In this document: in pieces, positions 46,925-57,921 of the stretch
Layout: every line of letters begins with the position of its first letter
Position numbering within the stretch: the first letter of the stretch is position 1
NCBI RefSeq assembly: GCF_000003815.2
Contig: NC_049982.1
Coordinates: forward strand, 25,042,963 to 25,106,962
Direction of reading: 5' to 3'
DNA: 64,000 nt
From: Branchiostoma floridae
Lineage: Eukaryota > Chordata > Leptocardii > Amphioxiformes > Branchiostomatidae
Translations under genes and position numbers: made by a program
The notes under the pieces: model-generated
The model's input: the letters and a program-made list of their open reading frames with translations, nothing else
What the model was told of the DNA's origin: nothing
Databases searched by the model: none

Positions 46925-48016
46925 TTAACGGGAGGGGGCCATACTTCGACAGCCGTTCTAAGTGGATGCGCATGGCTTTTGTCAATGTACATTTTACAGT
47001 GAACTCATCAAAAACAAGTTAAGATCTTGTATGCATCCATATAACTGTTATTGAAGCTGTATAGATATATATTTAATTTAACGGTAGCGTTCCGCGCTAT
47101 ACTTTGACAGCGCACGAAACTTACGGCAGGTTTTCGGCTTGCGTCCTAGCAGAACGTTCCAACACAAAAAAGGGGTCCAAACTCCGACATAGTAACAACC
47201 AGACCATCGCCGTGCATTTTTAAACAACTTATGCAAATAGAATAGCACTTAAAGTCTTCATTATAATTTTTTTGTACCAAATATGGGTCATATTTTGTAT
47301 TACGCGACTTATTCAAATACGGTGTGTTAAAACGTTTACCTTTCACGGTGAGACCAACTTACCGCAAAACGGCGGCACACTGTTTACATAGATTGTGATG
47401 GCATTTTCGCTTTTCGGCTTCCTTGATTGCCTTTTCATCCTGTCTTTTGGCTGCAGCAATGGCTACAGGATTTTTTTAGTCGGTAGGGATCGATTTTTCT
47501 TGAATGTTTGTCGCTCTACGGACGGGTTGACTGAGTTCAACGTGTTGAGCATCGCTCGGCTGCCGGCGTGCGTGATCGTAAACTGATGGCGGGGCCCCGA
47601 CTGTGTGAACGTTGTGGCATCATTTTAGCTCCGTTTATCCAACCCAGTTAAAGCCAAAACAGAACACAGGTATTATTTTTCTGAAGGCTAATAAACATCA
47701 TTTCTATGTATGGTGGTATTTTTTCACATGTCATATTTTGCGAAGAATAATTCAAGAGTTTCCCGGGCCATGGTCTCGATACGTTCGCTCGTCAACTTGC
47801 ACGGAAGGCGTCAAACTTGTGCAAGTTTTTCAATCGTTATCTGTGGGACTTGCTAACTTCGACACATACCCCGCCTTTGTAGTTATTTACAACAAGGTTT
47901 AGTCTACAGCTAGTGTACTTCTCATGTGCAGGCATCTATGCATTTCTCCGCAACAATAATTTTTTTAAACCTGACGAAGTTTGGACCCCTGTCGAAGTAT
48001 GGCCCCCTCCCGTTAA
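46925..48016. mobile_element. 1.08-kb TTAA-flanked transposon upstream of the neuralized-like gene
   Basis: TTAA at 46925-46928 and 48013-48016. TIRs of 24 bp are perfect (CGGGAGGGGGCCATACTTCG from 46929; inverse ending at 48012). Subterminal ggggtccaaactccgac / gaagtttggacccctg motifs also recur. TTAA plus perfect TIR suggests the piggyBac superfamily. No intact transposase. It begins 346 bp upstream of the neuralized-like ATG, so it abuts or lies in its promoter. Confidence 0.85.
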
Positions 48017-49351
48017 CGTTAAATGCTTTACTTAGCGTCTGTTTTGCAAACAGTGAAAGAATAGCTCTTGAATTAGATTTACTGTCAAGAAATCACTTTT
48101 AAGTTGAACGATTAGACCTTGGAGATAATCAAGTGATATTAGGCCACTACATACAATTCTAAATAATTCACATACTCTGATAATTCTGCTGGTCATGCTT
48201 TATATCGTTGACTGCAGACTATTTTACAGGCGCTCAAACTCACTCAATCACTTGTTGCTTAGTAGCTAGGATAAAAAGCTCCTTGTTGCTCGAAAATATG
48301 CAGGTTTACATAAATGAAATTCAATTTTACCCATATTGATACCAAGGTACTATATTTGAGTAAGAAAAACATTCATGAGGTTGATTATCCTTGCGATTCT
48401 TCAGTTGCCACTGGTAGATGAAAAAAAAGTTGATGATGCATAAACAGGTTTATTATCTGTTTGTATATATACATGTATGTTTGTGTATATATTTGCGTTT
48501 GTTTATGTATGTTTCATTGTTTCATATGAACCCTGGTAGACTAGCCCTAAATAGGGCTAAAGGGTATCGGAATAAAGGAATAAAGGAGGAACAGGTAACC
48601 AGTAAGAAGAATTGGATTCAAGAACATCATGTTGACATTTTTGGATTCCAAAACTTATGACAGCAAAATTGCGATTGTGTTGATTTTTGTTGTTGTTGGA
48701 AGAACCAAGGCGTACTTGAGCACAATAGGATCAGTAGAAGGTTGGGCACACAATGAAGGGCACTTCTGAATTTAGGGCAGCCCCCGCCATATAACTGTGC
48801 ATGTGTATGCATATGCGTAGCATCATCATCATGATGCGTAAGTGAGCGAAAACATGCAAGAAGCGGATCCAAAATGATATTTGATGACGATAGTTTAATA
48901 TTCTTAAACACCTATAATGCATGATTTGAGCGTTTGATAGTTTGAACGCATGATGAAAACGCATTACTATTAGGATACAAATTACTTCTCATGATTGCCT
49001 GTCAATTTTCTACGACAAACATCGCTGTCAACATTCATCAACTTGACAACTATTGTTGGAAACTCCGGAATATATTACTTTCAAAGTCATTAAGCAAATA
49101 AATAAATACGTGTCCCGTGGAGAAATGCCATAGAGAAGCAACCACTGTCTCGCGTCATCTAGCGATTCATCTTCGATGTGCAGCTCACAAATATGTCTCA
49201 ATTCTACGTTCAACAGATCTTCCCGTATAGTCAGTTTCGGACGTTGAACAAGCAAGTAATAAGTTTGTTTCCCGTATATCGGTATATGTTGACGCAACTT
49301 CTGCACAGCCATGTATGTGCGCCATCTAGCGATCCTTCTGCGATAAGCAGT
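48017..49351. other. Intergenic DNA downstream of the FBXO39-like gene
   Basis: No gene recognised. A minus-strand AATAAA (tttatt at about 48448) could end the FBXO39-like transcript. A partial relic of its last exon is at 49143-49235. Otherwise AT-rich with short simple repeats. Confidence 0.4.
49143..49235 (-). pseudogene. Relic duplicate of the FBXO39-like terminal exon
   Basis: Minus-strand sequence reading LTIREDLLNVELRHICELHI then EDESLDDARQW corresponds to DMIREGLLNYNFHVEWNPYL and the downstream UTR of the real last exon (gatcgctagatgg is matched too). It lies about 120-200 bp downstream. It is diverged and has lost the stop codon. Confidence 0.6.
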
Positions 49352-52300
49352 TCACAAGTACGGGTTCCATTCCACGTGGAAGTTGTAGTTCAGCAGACCT
49401 TCCCGTATCATGTCCCTGTGTTTGTTGCGCACAACGTCAAGTTCCTGACGGGTTTCCTCGTCCATGTGAGTCACCAGCACAGCTTTGAAGGTCGTCAGTA
49501 TAGTTTTTCCTATTGGAAAGAAGACGGGAATACTAGTATTAGAGAGTCTTCAGCAAACACATTCAATTTTACTTCTTTTATAGGGCCTGTTAAAGGAAAT
49601 ACTAGAAGAATTAAAAAGCGTGCGTAGTTTAGTGATTAGCGATCCTGCCTCTGGACCAAAAAGACTTGAGCTTCGAATCCCGGTTGTGTCACTCCCCCAA
49701 CTTGCACGTTGCTAGAAAGAGTCGCAGTCGGCAGGACGGGACGCTAAGCAGTCGTACACTGCTCATTTTACTCACCATTAAGAGTAAGAGAATTAGAAAT
49801 GAACCTGAAAATTATAACTGTACATATGATCTGTTTCCCTCTTACGATCAGTGGATGAGCAGCTAAACTCGGACATTGGGTTCATTTAGTTAAATTGGTT
49901 TGAAATCGGTTTCAGCTTTCTTTCCAATATACAAAAATGTACTATTATACATACATATTGGGTTGTGCCACCCGTAAAAAATGTAAAAAATTAATTTAGA
50001 AGCTCGAGGATGATTGTTGTTCTTACCTTCCTTTTTAAGTTGACAAACAGAATCCACGAAGGCTGTTCTCAGCCATGTCCGGATTTCTAGCGACCACAGC
50101 TTCTTACAAGACTGGATCAGCTGAGGGGGTTTAGAAATATGTACAACGTTAGCAGCGTAAAAAAATACCAGATCACTACGTGACGAGGCAAAGGCTTGTT
50201 AAATAGATCCCGTTAACGTTCTTGTAAGCTAAATCCTTTAGCGTTATTTTTTGTGTGCGTAGACAGTAATGTTACATATCCGGAATTAGGATAATTGTGC
50301 AATGCTCTATACTACGTCCGTTTTACGTTAGTGTAGGATAAAGCTGTTCAAAGGGAGATACATGACAGCTAACGTTTCGGTGTCCGTCTGTCACATCTGT
50401 CAGAGCAATCCGTCATTGCAGCTAAAGGTGTCGCTGTTCACATATGCGGTCCCAAACGTTAAGTAATCTAGCCATGCATGTCGACAATCTGACATTTCAT
50501 CAGAAACATCATTTTGACAATACGATCGAGAACACCTATACAATGTACGTTACCTGTAAGAGAGGTTCGCACAAGTCGTCGTCTGCGTTCAGTACATCGA
50601 TGCTGAGTTCCCCTAGCGTCTGTCTGAAGTACTGCTCCACATAGCGGACCGTCGGCGACAGCACCCAATCTCGGTGCACCACGTAGTCGTTGTTGCACGT
50701 CAGCTGCGTTGGAAGAAAAATTGAATGTGCTATTGTTTAACATTCTATTATGTGTTCTATAAATGAAGACCCAAACGAAAACTACCCGACGTCAACTCCA
50801 CGCCAGAGGCGTCGCCAAAAAAAAATATAAGTGACCGCGCAATATCCACTGCACGAAAAGGCAGATTTTCACGACTAATGGATATCCATTCCTTTGAATG
50901 AAGCATCTGAAAGATCACAATACAGTCAATGTCTATGTATTTTCCTTTGCCGACGCCCTAGTCTACTATTGTTTTTGTTGACGCCTCGGGGGCGGAGCCT
51001 ATTGAACTACATCGTTTTTCGAAAAAGTTGTTTACAGTCGTACCTCCAGGTTGGTGAGCGGCATGTCGGGAAGGAGGCACTGTTTCACGTCCTGGTAGAG
51101 CAGCACGCGCTCGAAGGTAAATGTGACCTGCAGCTTCGGGCATGCGCTGCGGAGGGCGTGCCACGACATGCTCCAGATGCGCTGGAAGTGCGGATCCATA
51201 TGGAACACCCTGGTGAGAGAACGATCATAACACGTAAACAACAGGGTTACATCATATGGTGTATAGGGCGGCGCCAATTATTTCCTTAGCCCTTGGGCCA
51301 CACAGCTGAGCAATAACAGATGATACTACAGAATGAGACTAGTCTGCTGGAAGCACTGTGTATTGAATGAAAATTGCTTTGAACGTTTTTCATATCGATG
51401 TATCTAAAATGGATATTCCCTCATTTTTGTTGTGATTATTGTTGTTTTATTGTTTGTTTTACAGCAACTCGTTGACTGAACCGCAATAACTGCGTCAGGT
51501 TAGGAAGAGAACCGAAATATTTTCATGCAAGAAAACTCTCTAAAACAAACAGTGTTAGTCCTGTGGAAAAAAACTATGCTCCGCCTCTGAGGCGTCGCCA
51601 AAAAAGGGGCAAAGTCTTATGCGTCCATGGGTATAACGTGACTGTTACGTACTTGATGTTCATATCAGTGAGACTTCCCGCGCACGTTTCAGCCAGAGTC
51701 GTCAGGAGCTCGTCGGACACGCAGTTGTAGTTCAGGTACAGAACCGACAGGTGGCGAAACCGCTTGAACAGCTGATGGAACTCCGGTAGCGCGTAGATTG
51801 CTTGGGCTATAGAAATGTGAAGGGGGTGAGAAAATGTTGCTATTATATACCCATCCATTCCAAAAACAAAAACAGGTCGGTTCTGACTGCCCAATACAAT
51901 TAAAACTTCAACCAATGAAAGAATGGCAACTAGTGGTTCGGCCAATAATATTACTTGGGCATTATATACATGCATTCCGAAAACGACAATAGACGGACTG
52001 TCCATCACAATTAGGAGTTCAGCCAATGAGGGAATGGTAATTAGGGGTTCAACCAATGAGAGAGCAGCTGCATTTCTATTTGCATCTGTATGCTTCTTTT
52101 CCACTTCTGAATTTTGACGGAGGCTGGCGACATTGCACTACGGGATCGGTCTGTTTATTCCATATTTTTGTGATTGATGAATAATCTAAAGGCACGTAAA
52201 GTTATATTAGAATCTAAGATAGTAATGTATTCTGACGTGACTGTCTTTCTTCATTCTATGACACCCTTCAGTGGTGAGTGGTTATCCTTTCTCTTACATC

Positions 52301-55300
52301 TTCTGGCTTGTTTTCCGGGCGTAACATGTGTTGATATTATTGGACGCAGGTGATTCTAGCATCCCATAACTAGCTTCAAAACGATGCAAATGAAAACCAA
52401 TGGAATTCTGCACAAGCGTCGAACATAGACAAGTAACTGTAGTTTCAGAACACCTAAATGTTAAAAATAGTTATGAAAACGTTTAGATTGTAATTCTTTC
52501 TTTGGTTGTTGTTGTTCTATATTCCTTTGTTCCTTTGTTGTGTGCTCTTAGTGCCGTCATAGCATATCATAAGAACTATAGTCATTGCTTTAGAACGTGA
52601 TTGTCTTTTTATGACGCAGAACACCAAGGAGAACACTAATTGGTGTATGTTTGTTTGCATCGATAACCGGCAATCTCTTCCCTGAAAGTAAAATATGAAA
52701 TCTGCTTTGACGAATTTGTATATTTTCATAAAGGTTTTATAAATATAGTGATGTTGATGATGATTGGCTACCTGTACAGAAGAAGTCCTGTATGTTGAGA
52801 AATCGAATGTTGGCCCCACTGCGCCTGCTCAGACTACTGAACATGCGCAGTCCGTGCTCTGGTGTAGCGGACATGCCCTGCAGCTCCACCCAGCGGAGTC
52901 GGCCCTGACTGCGCAGGAACCACGCGATGGACCGTACCAGGTCTGCACTCCTGCAGGGATTAAATCAGGAAAAACCGTAAGCGCCCTCTGGCAGAACATA
53001 GAGAAATGCACTGCAGCTACACCCAGCGGAGTCGGCCCTGACTGCGCTTGCGGTGGACCCACTAAGTCTGCACTCCTGTTGAGATTAAATTAGTTAAAAC
53101 AAGACAGGACAATCAGAGATAGAACACACTCTTCTTCAGAGGCAAGCGCCATTTGCTGAAGAGAAACTGCACTGCTCCCTCTGGTAGAACATAGGAAAAC
53201 TGCACTGTGCCTCCTAGCGTAGAATATGGAAACTGCACTGTTTCCTCTAGCACAACAAATGAAAACTACACTGCTTCATCTGGCATAGCATACAAAAACT
53301 GCTCCCTTTAGCAGAATTCTAGCATACAGTGGGTGTACTTTATATTTCCACTTTTACATTGCATCTCCCTAGATTATACTAGCAATTACGCAGGCAAAAG
53401 GCTGACTGAGGTCAAGCGTTCATCACATCAGGTAAGAGTCTCTTATGTATTTAGATATGTCTACTCTTAAAGTACAGTGTCTGATTTTAAATCGTTTTAA
53501 AGATAAAATGTGACTGACAAAATGCACGACGAGTTGACGAATTCAAAGGGTCATTTAAAACATTGCTTTCTACTAGTTCAAAGCCAGTAGCTACCTGTTT
53601 TGCCACGTCCGTCGGTGCAGCTCGAAGTGACGTAGTTTGAGCGTGCGCAGTTGTGCCTTGCCCCTGAGTCGTGACAGGAAGGTGGTCATGGTTTTCTACG
53701 AGAAACATTTAGAGAAAAAAAAATCATATAGTTTTTGAAAGAAGTTAAGATGAATAAACATATCCTGTAGAAATCTAAATACTTTCTAGTCCAAACAGAA
53801 TATGTTCTGGCAACTAACAAGGCAGTGGGAGGTACCTAATTCGCAGTACAGTGCCATTGACAGAAAAAAACACAAACTGCAGTGAAGAATTCCAAATAGA
53901 CACACTAGTACTAGTACTACGCAAGAAGAAGTACGCACACACACAAAGGCACACACAGATAGAGACACACTATCACTGAATCAACTATTGCGAACCTGTA
54001 TTCTCTTGCAATGGTGCATCCTATGAGCGCCCCTAGCGATTTCCGGGTACTCTGCCTCGAACGATTTCAGATAAAATGCCAGCTTCAGTGGATACTGCCT
54101 CAGCATGTCACAGGTTCTAAACGGCAGCAACAAATGTCAGAGCCCCCAAATGCAAACGAAATGTTACAAATCTAAAAGAATACAAGTCTTATTTTTTGTC
54201 AGTGCGTCTGTATGTAAATCAATCTTCCATATCTGAAATTTAAATCAGAGGTATGTACTTAATACTTATTACCAAAGGACAATAGAACGAATTTGGGCAC
54301 CACGCCTATACACCTTGCCAAAAACGTTTGGAAGGATTCTAAGTAGCTAACTAACTATTCTTATCAGTCGATCACAAGTAAAGTTGCTATGGGCCTATTC
54401 ATACCCGTAGTACATTCTGTATACAAATAAAATTACACTGTAGTCAGTAAGATTGCCATATACACTGATGAAATTGTACTGCGTTCGTGTGATATATTGC
54501 TAATGAAGCTTTGCATTCATTTAGATTGCGAAGTATACCTTACAGTTCTATTGCATTAGGCTGAACAATCATGTATACTAAAAATATTTCCGTGTACCTG
54601 GTAAAATAGCTACTGATACTGATACAAATACACTGTATTCGGTAGAACTAACAGCGATGTTGATAAGATTGCAAAGTATTTGGTAGAACTGTTAATACTA
54701 CACACTGCTGTATAAACCGTATGTATAGATGAATCAAAAGATTGATCATTTTCATAACCTCTTCCCAAACGATCACCAAACAAGAGTCAGAAAAAAATGT
54801 AAAACTGAAGTTTCTATGTTGTTGTTCTATTATGTCTTTGTTGTGAGCTCTAACATGACCTCCGTCATAATTCATTAGCCACGTCATTGTTCTAGAACAT
54901 GTTTGTGCTCATCATAATGCAAAGCACTGTTTGTTCTTTTGCAAAACCGGTGAACAACCTCGAGCTCGAGACGTATCACAAATCATTGTGTTATGAATAA
55001 GCATAATTTATGGTGACCAGACCCTCCAGCTCTGTCCTACCACTTGATACATTATGTAATCAAACACCATGGTGACAGCCGTTGGGTCCAGGTCATCGAC
55101 CTTATCTATTTGGAACAAGAGAATGACAGGAAGACGAAAAAAAGTAGTGAAAACATTACGTTTCCCTTTGAATCTCAGAAAAAAGGTAAAAGTAGTAAAG
55201 TACCTGTGAAATTCTGCAGTGTTTCCGAGGTTGAAGGAGCGGTGCCTCCACAGTGACGGGTGGGAGTGGAGACCGTGCCAGCGGCTGCACGTGATCGCCG

Positions 55301-55412
55301 CGTTCGCCCGGTCCTGCTCATTTAAATACGAGAACACCTGCACCACAATCTCCGCGGGGAGGTAGGACCACTCCACTGGCTCTTCAAACGGGTCCACTTC
55401 CATCTCAACCAT
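49352..55412 (-). CDS. FBXO39: F-box only protein 39-like (F-box plus leucine-rich repeats)
   Basis: Nine exons: 55412-55204, 54116-53996, 53695-53595, 52950-52772, 51806-51653, 51209-51044, 50703-50554, 50120-50027 and 49509-49352, all with matching phases. 1332 bp, 443 aa, the same length as vertebrate FBXO39. The F-box is at about residues 14-62 (WSYLPAEIVVQVFSYLNEQD then RANAAITCSRWHGLHSHPSLWRH). Diverged LRRs follow: LRTLKLRHFELH, LRWVELQGMS, IRFLNIQDFFCT, LSVLYLNYNCVSDELLTTLA, IWSMSWHALRSACPKLQVTF and then TFERVLLY, SCKKLWSLEIRTWLRTAFVD and the C-terminal tail ending HVEWNPYL. The NYNCVSDELL and WSMSW motifs are what point to FBXO39 rather than another FBXL. F-box proteins recruit substrates to SCF (SKP1-CUL1) ubiquitin ligases; the substrate is unknown. 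Exons 4 and 9 have partial local duplicates. The start was chosen as the first ATG before the F-box. Confidence 0.9.
49615..49790 (+). mobile_element. tRNA-derived SINE-like element
   Basis: An A-box-like tagtttagtgattagcgat (from about 49625) and a B-box-like gcttcgaatcccgg (about 49670) are spaced as in tRNA-derived SINE promoters. The cloverleaf is not intact, so it is not a functional tRNA gene. It lies in intron 8 of the FBXO39-like gene, on the opposite strand. Confidence 0.5.
50366..50445. repeat. Terminus of the 3745-4296 repeat family
   Basis: cagctaacgtttcggtgtcc ... aggtgtcgctg resembles both ends of the element at 3745-4296. In intron 7 of the FBXO39-like gene. Confidence 0.4.
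51838..52062. repeat. Diverged 120-bp tandem duplication in FBXO39-like intron 4
   Basis: Unit 1, about 51838-51952, and unit 2, about 51959-52062, share ttatatac-catccattcc-aaaac, acaatta-a-cttca and gccaatga-gaatggcaa segments at moderate identity. Confidence 0.6.
52500..52650. repeat. Direct repeat shared by two FBXO39-like introns
   Basis: The segment tgttgttctatattcc...tttgttgtgtgctc...cgtcat...attgctttagaacgtg recurs in diverged form at about 54819-54935 (tgttgttctattatgtctttgttgtgagctc...cgtcat...attgttctagaacatg). Same orientation; origin unknown. Confidence 0.55.
52878..53090. repeat. Partial duplication of FBXO39-like exon 4
   Basis: 52878-52965 (5' half of exon 4 plus acceptor) recurs at 53011-53090 (ctgcagctacacccagcgga and on to ctgcactcctgttgagatt). 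The copy still has an AG acceptor (caacag) but a small deletion shifts the frame. Confidence 0.85.
53162..53325. repeat. Degenerate 40-bp tandem repeat in FBXO39-like intron 3
   Basis: Four decayed copies of aactgcactgctccctctgg-tagaacatagg. A further copy at about 52983-53012 separates exon 4 from its duplicate, so the repeat may have mediated the duplication. Confidence 0.65.
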
Positions 55413-57921
55413 CTCTAAACGCCGTTATTATTCAAAATCAACGGTTAAATTTCAAATGTAACGTCTTGCCACCGTGAGTAGGACGACTACATGTAGTTCA
55501 CTCTGCACTAATGGCATGATTTTTTGACGTTGTGAGATTTGGTACCGTCCGAACAATGAAACTATTATGACGTATGTTGACGAAAAGAGAGTTGTGGTTT
55601 TCCTATGCGTTCTATGCTCTGCGCATGTACCGATTGTTTGTGAGTGATGTATAACAATTAACAAAAGACGTTTCCTTTCGCTTGTGACGTCAGGTGGAGA
55701 TATGTATCAGCAGTTATGCTAAACTTTCGTATAAATATCGTTACTACGATCTAGGTAGAAAGGTATATCCCACAGTTGAAAGTTCTAAAAAGGGTGGAAG
55801 GTAGGATAAAACCCTAGCGGAACTAGCGATTTTGGAGTTCACGTAGATGAGAGGATACAAAAGTTGGGAGTTGAGTAAGTAATTTTACTTTGTATGGTCA
55901 AATACATTACGTAATACTCTAAATGATTATTTCAGTCTCCAACACAAAGGACAGTGTTCGCTGATATCGCAAGGGGGTTCTATTGGTTTACCGACTCTGT
56001 GTGTCAAGTGCGGATATCCTCTTCAGTACCAAGAAAGTGCTAACTGCTACCGCTTGGGAGCTATGCAAGATCGCCTACTCTGCGAGTACAGTGCATGATG
56101 TCGTTTTCAGCACCAAGGGCAGTACTAGTGCAGTGCGCCATCTGTCGATACACGCGCGAACTGCAGAGACTGCACGCTGGTAGCTTCGTTTGGTTTGCAG
56201 ATAGATATTGTTCATGCTCAAATTGTTGCCTCTTTGCTTTCCCTGATGGTTTTTGTTATCTTTCGGAAGCTAGTTAATAAAACAGAAAACCATTGTCAGA
56301 AAAACATTGCGCTACTGTAAGTCAAGCATACTCTGACTGTGTCGTGTACATGTACATTGTCATGTTTTATGTCTAATGTGTTTGTATCCTATTTAAACGG
56401 TACCTGTATCATAAGTTGAACCGTTGAAAATTACATCTTATGTATTTCAAAGACATTGTTTCTGCGAGTTCCTTTAATATAAAGTTAAAAGTGTGGACAG
56501 CTTTTCGTATCTAATCTGTACAGATTTTACCACACAACACGCGTACGTAATAGGCTGATCCCATAGCGGCTAGCCCCACCGACCTCAGCCAAAACGTTAA
56601 AATACACCAAACATTTGACAGACATCCAGTCACTCTCTGATTGGTCGAACCGCTATTTGGAATGCTCTCATTGGTTGGGCTGCTAATTGCATTTGGATCG
56701 GTCTATAATCTTATCTCTCCCTCCAGATGATTGACATGTTTGCAAACAAGCAGCTAACGTGTTTTACATCAGATGGAACACGATAGCAATTTCAGTGTCT
56801 CCGCTATAAAAAATAGCAAACATAAATATCCTGGACACAAGACAAAGAAGTAGACGCAATTTAGATATTTGTACAGTTTGTACAATTTGGTGTAGACTTT
56901 TCACAGTATTTTAGTTGTAACTTAACATAGGGTCAAAGTTCTAAAATCTAGACTTCCTGAGCGATAAGGTTGTATTTACTTAAAGTGACCCCAGTGTCAG
57001 ATCCTAACACGCTACCCACTCAAGTTGCCAACAGACCAATTAAAAGAACACACTTAGATCAATTAAAGAAGATTTGTGTCTACGATAACTTTATCAACGT
57101 TGTTACTGAGGGGTTGGCCGTCCTAGGAAAACCCCTGATTACTTCAGGAAACGCAAAACAATATTAGAAATTTTGTAATTTGGAAGAATCGAAATTAGGG
57201 ACATTGTCCTTCTTAGATGATTGATGTAATACTGCCTATAGATAGCAAATTAGATACAAGGGCCTTAAAGGTACGTCACTTCTTGTCGTACACAAGAGAT
57301 ATCTACCGTCCAAAATAGTGTAGCTTGCGCAGATCATAACATATCAAACTTTGAAAGTTCAACTGCAGTACAGCGGACATTAGAAAATCACAAGAACTCT
57401 CCTGAAAATTTTTTAGATGGTTTTCTAAGGAGCTCCCTTGGAAATTAATTACTCAGTTAATCGAATGGACTACCTTAAAAATTATACACAACAACCATAA
57501 AATGATGGAGAGATCATGCAAAGACCCTTTATGATGCAATTCGATATCCTTAAAATACAAATTACTGAGCGAATTCTACACGGAAAGGGCTTTAAAAGTG
57601 TAAGTATGTATAGCGAGAATGATACAGAAAAGGAACAAAAATTGTCTAACTTATAAAAATATGTCTAACTTATTACAATTCTAGATGAATTCTTACAGCA
57701 GAACATTATGTACTTCTGCAACGTCCCACGACTATGCCCACCTCCCTACCTTATCACTAATTTTTTAACGCCTGTGCCAACAAGGTATGGAACGTATCGA
57801 CGTAGTTGTAAATTGCAGCTGTTCTCAAATGTTTCCAGAGAACGTTCTCAAATCTACATCAAGGTACGACTTTCGTTCCAGTTACCCTTTCGTCCAGTCC
57901 ATTGGAATGGGTGTCCTTACC
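55413..57921. other. FBXO39-like 5' flank and intergenic DNA
   Basis: The FBXO39-like promoter should lie within the first few hundred bases; no TATA box was recognised. At 55983-56280 there is a + strand stretch with codon-like composition and AATAAA at 56276. One frame reads LCVKCGYPLQYQESANCYRL, but stops interrupt it. No family assigned. The rest, 56300-57921, shows nothing recognisable. Confidence 0.4.

Noticed and set aside
47395-47902. + strand frames inside the TTAA element at 46925-48016
   Set aside because: No similarity to piggyBac transposase motifs; short and unsupported.
49178-49627. 149-codon + strand frame
   Set aside because: Antisense of the FBXO39-like last exon and its relic.
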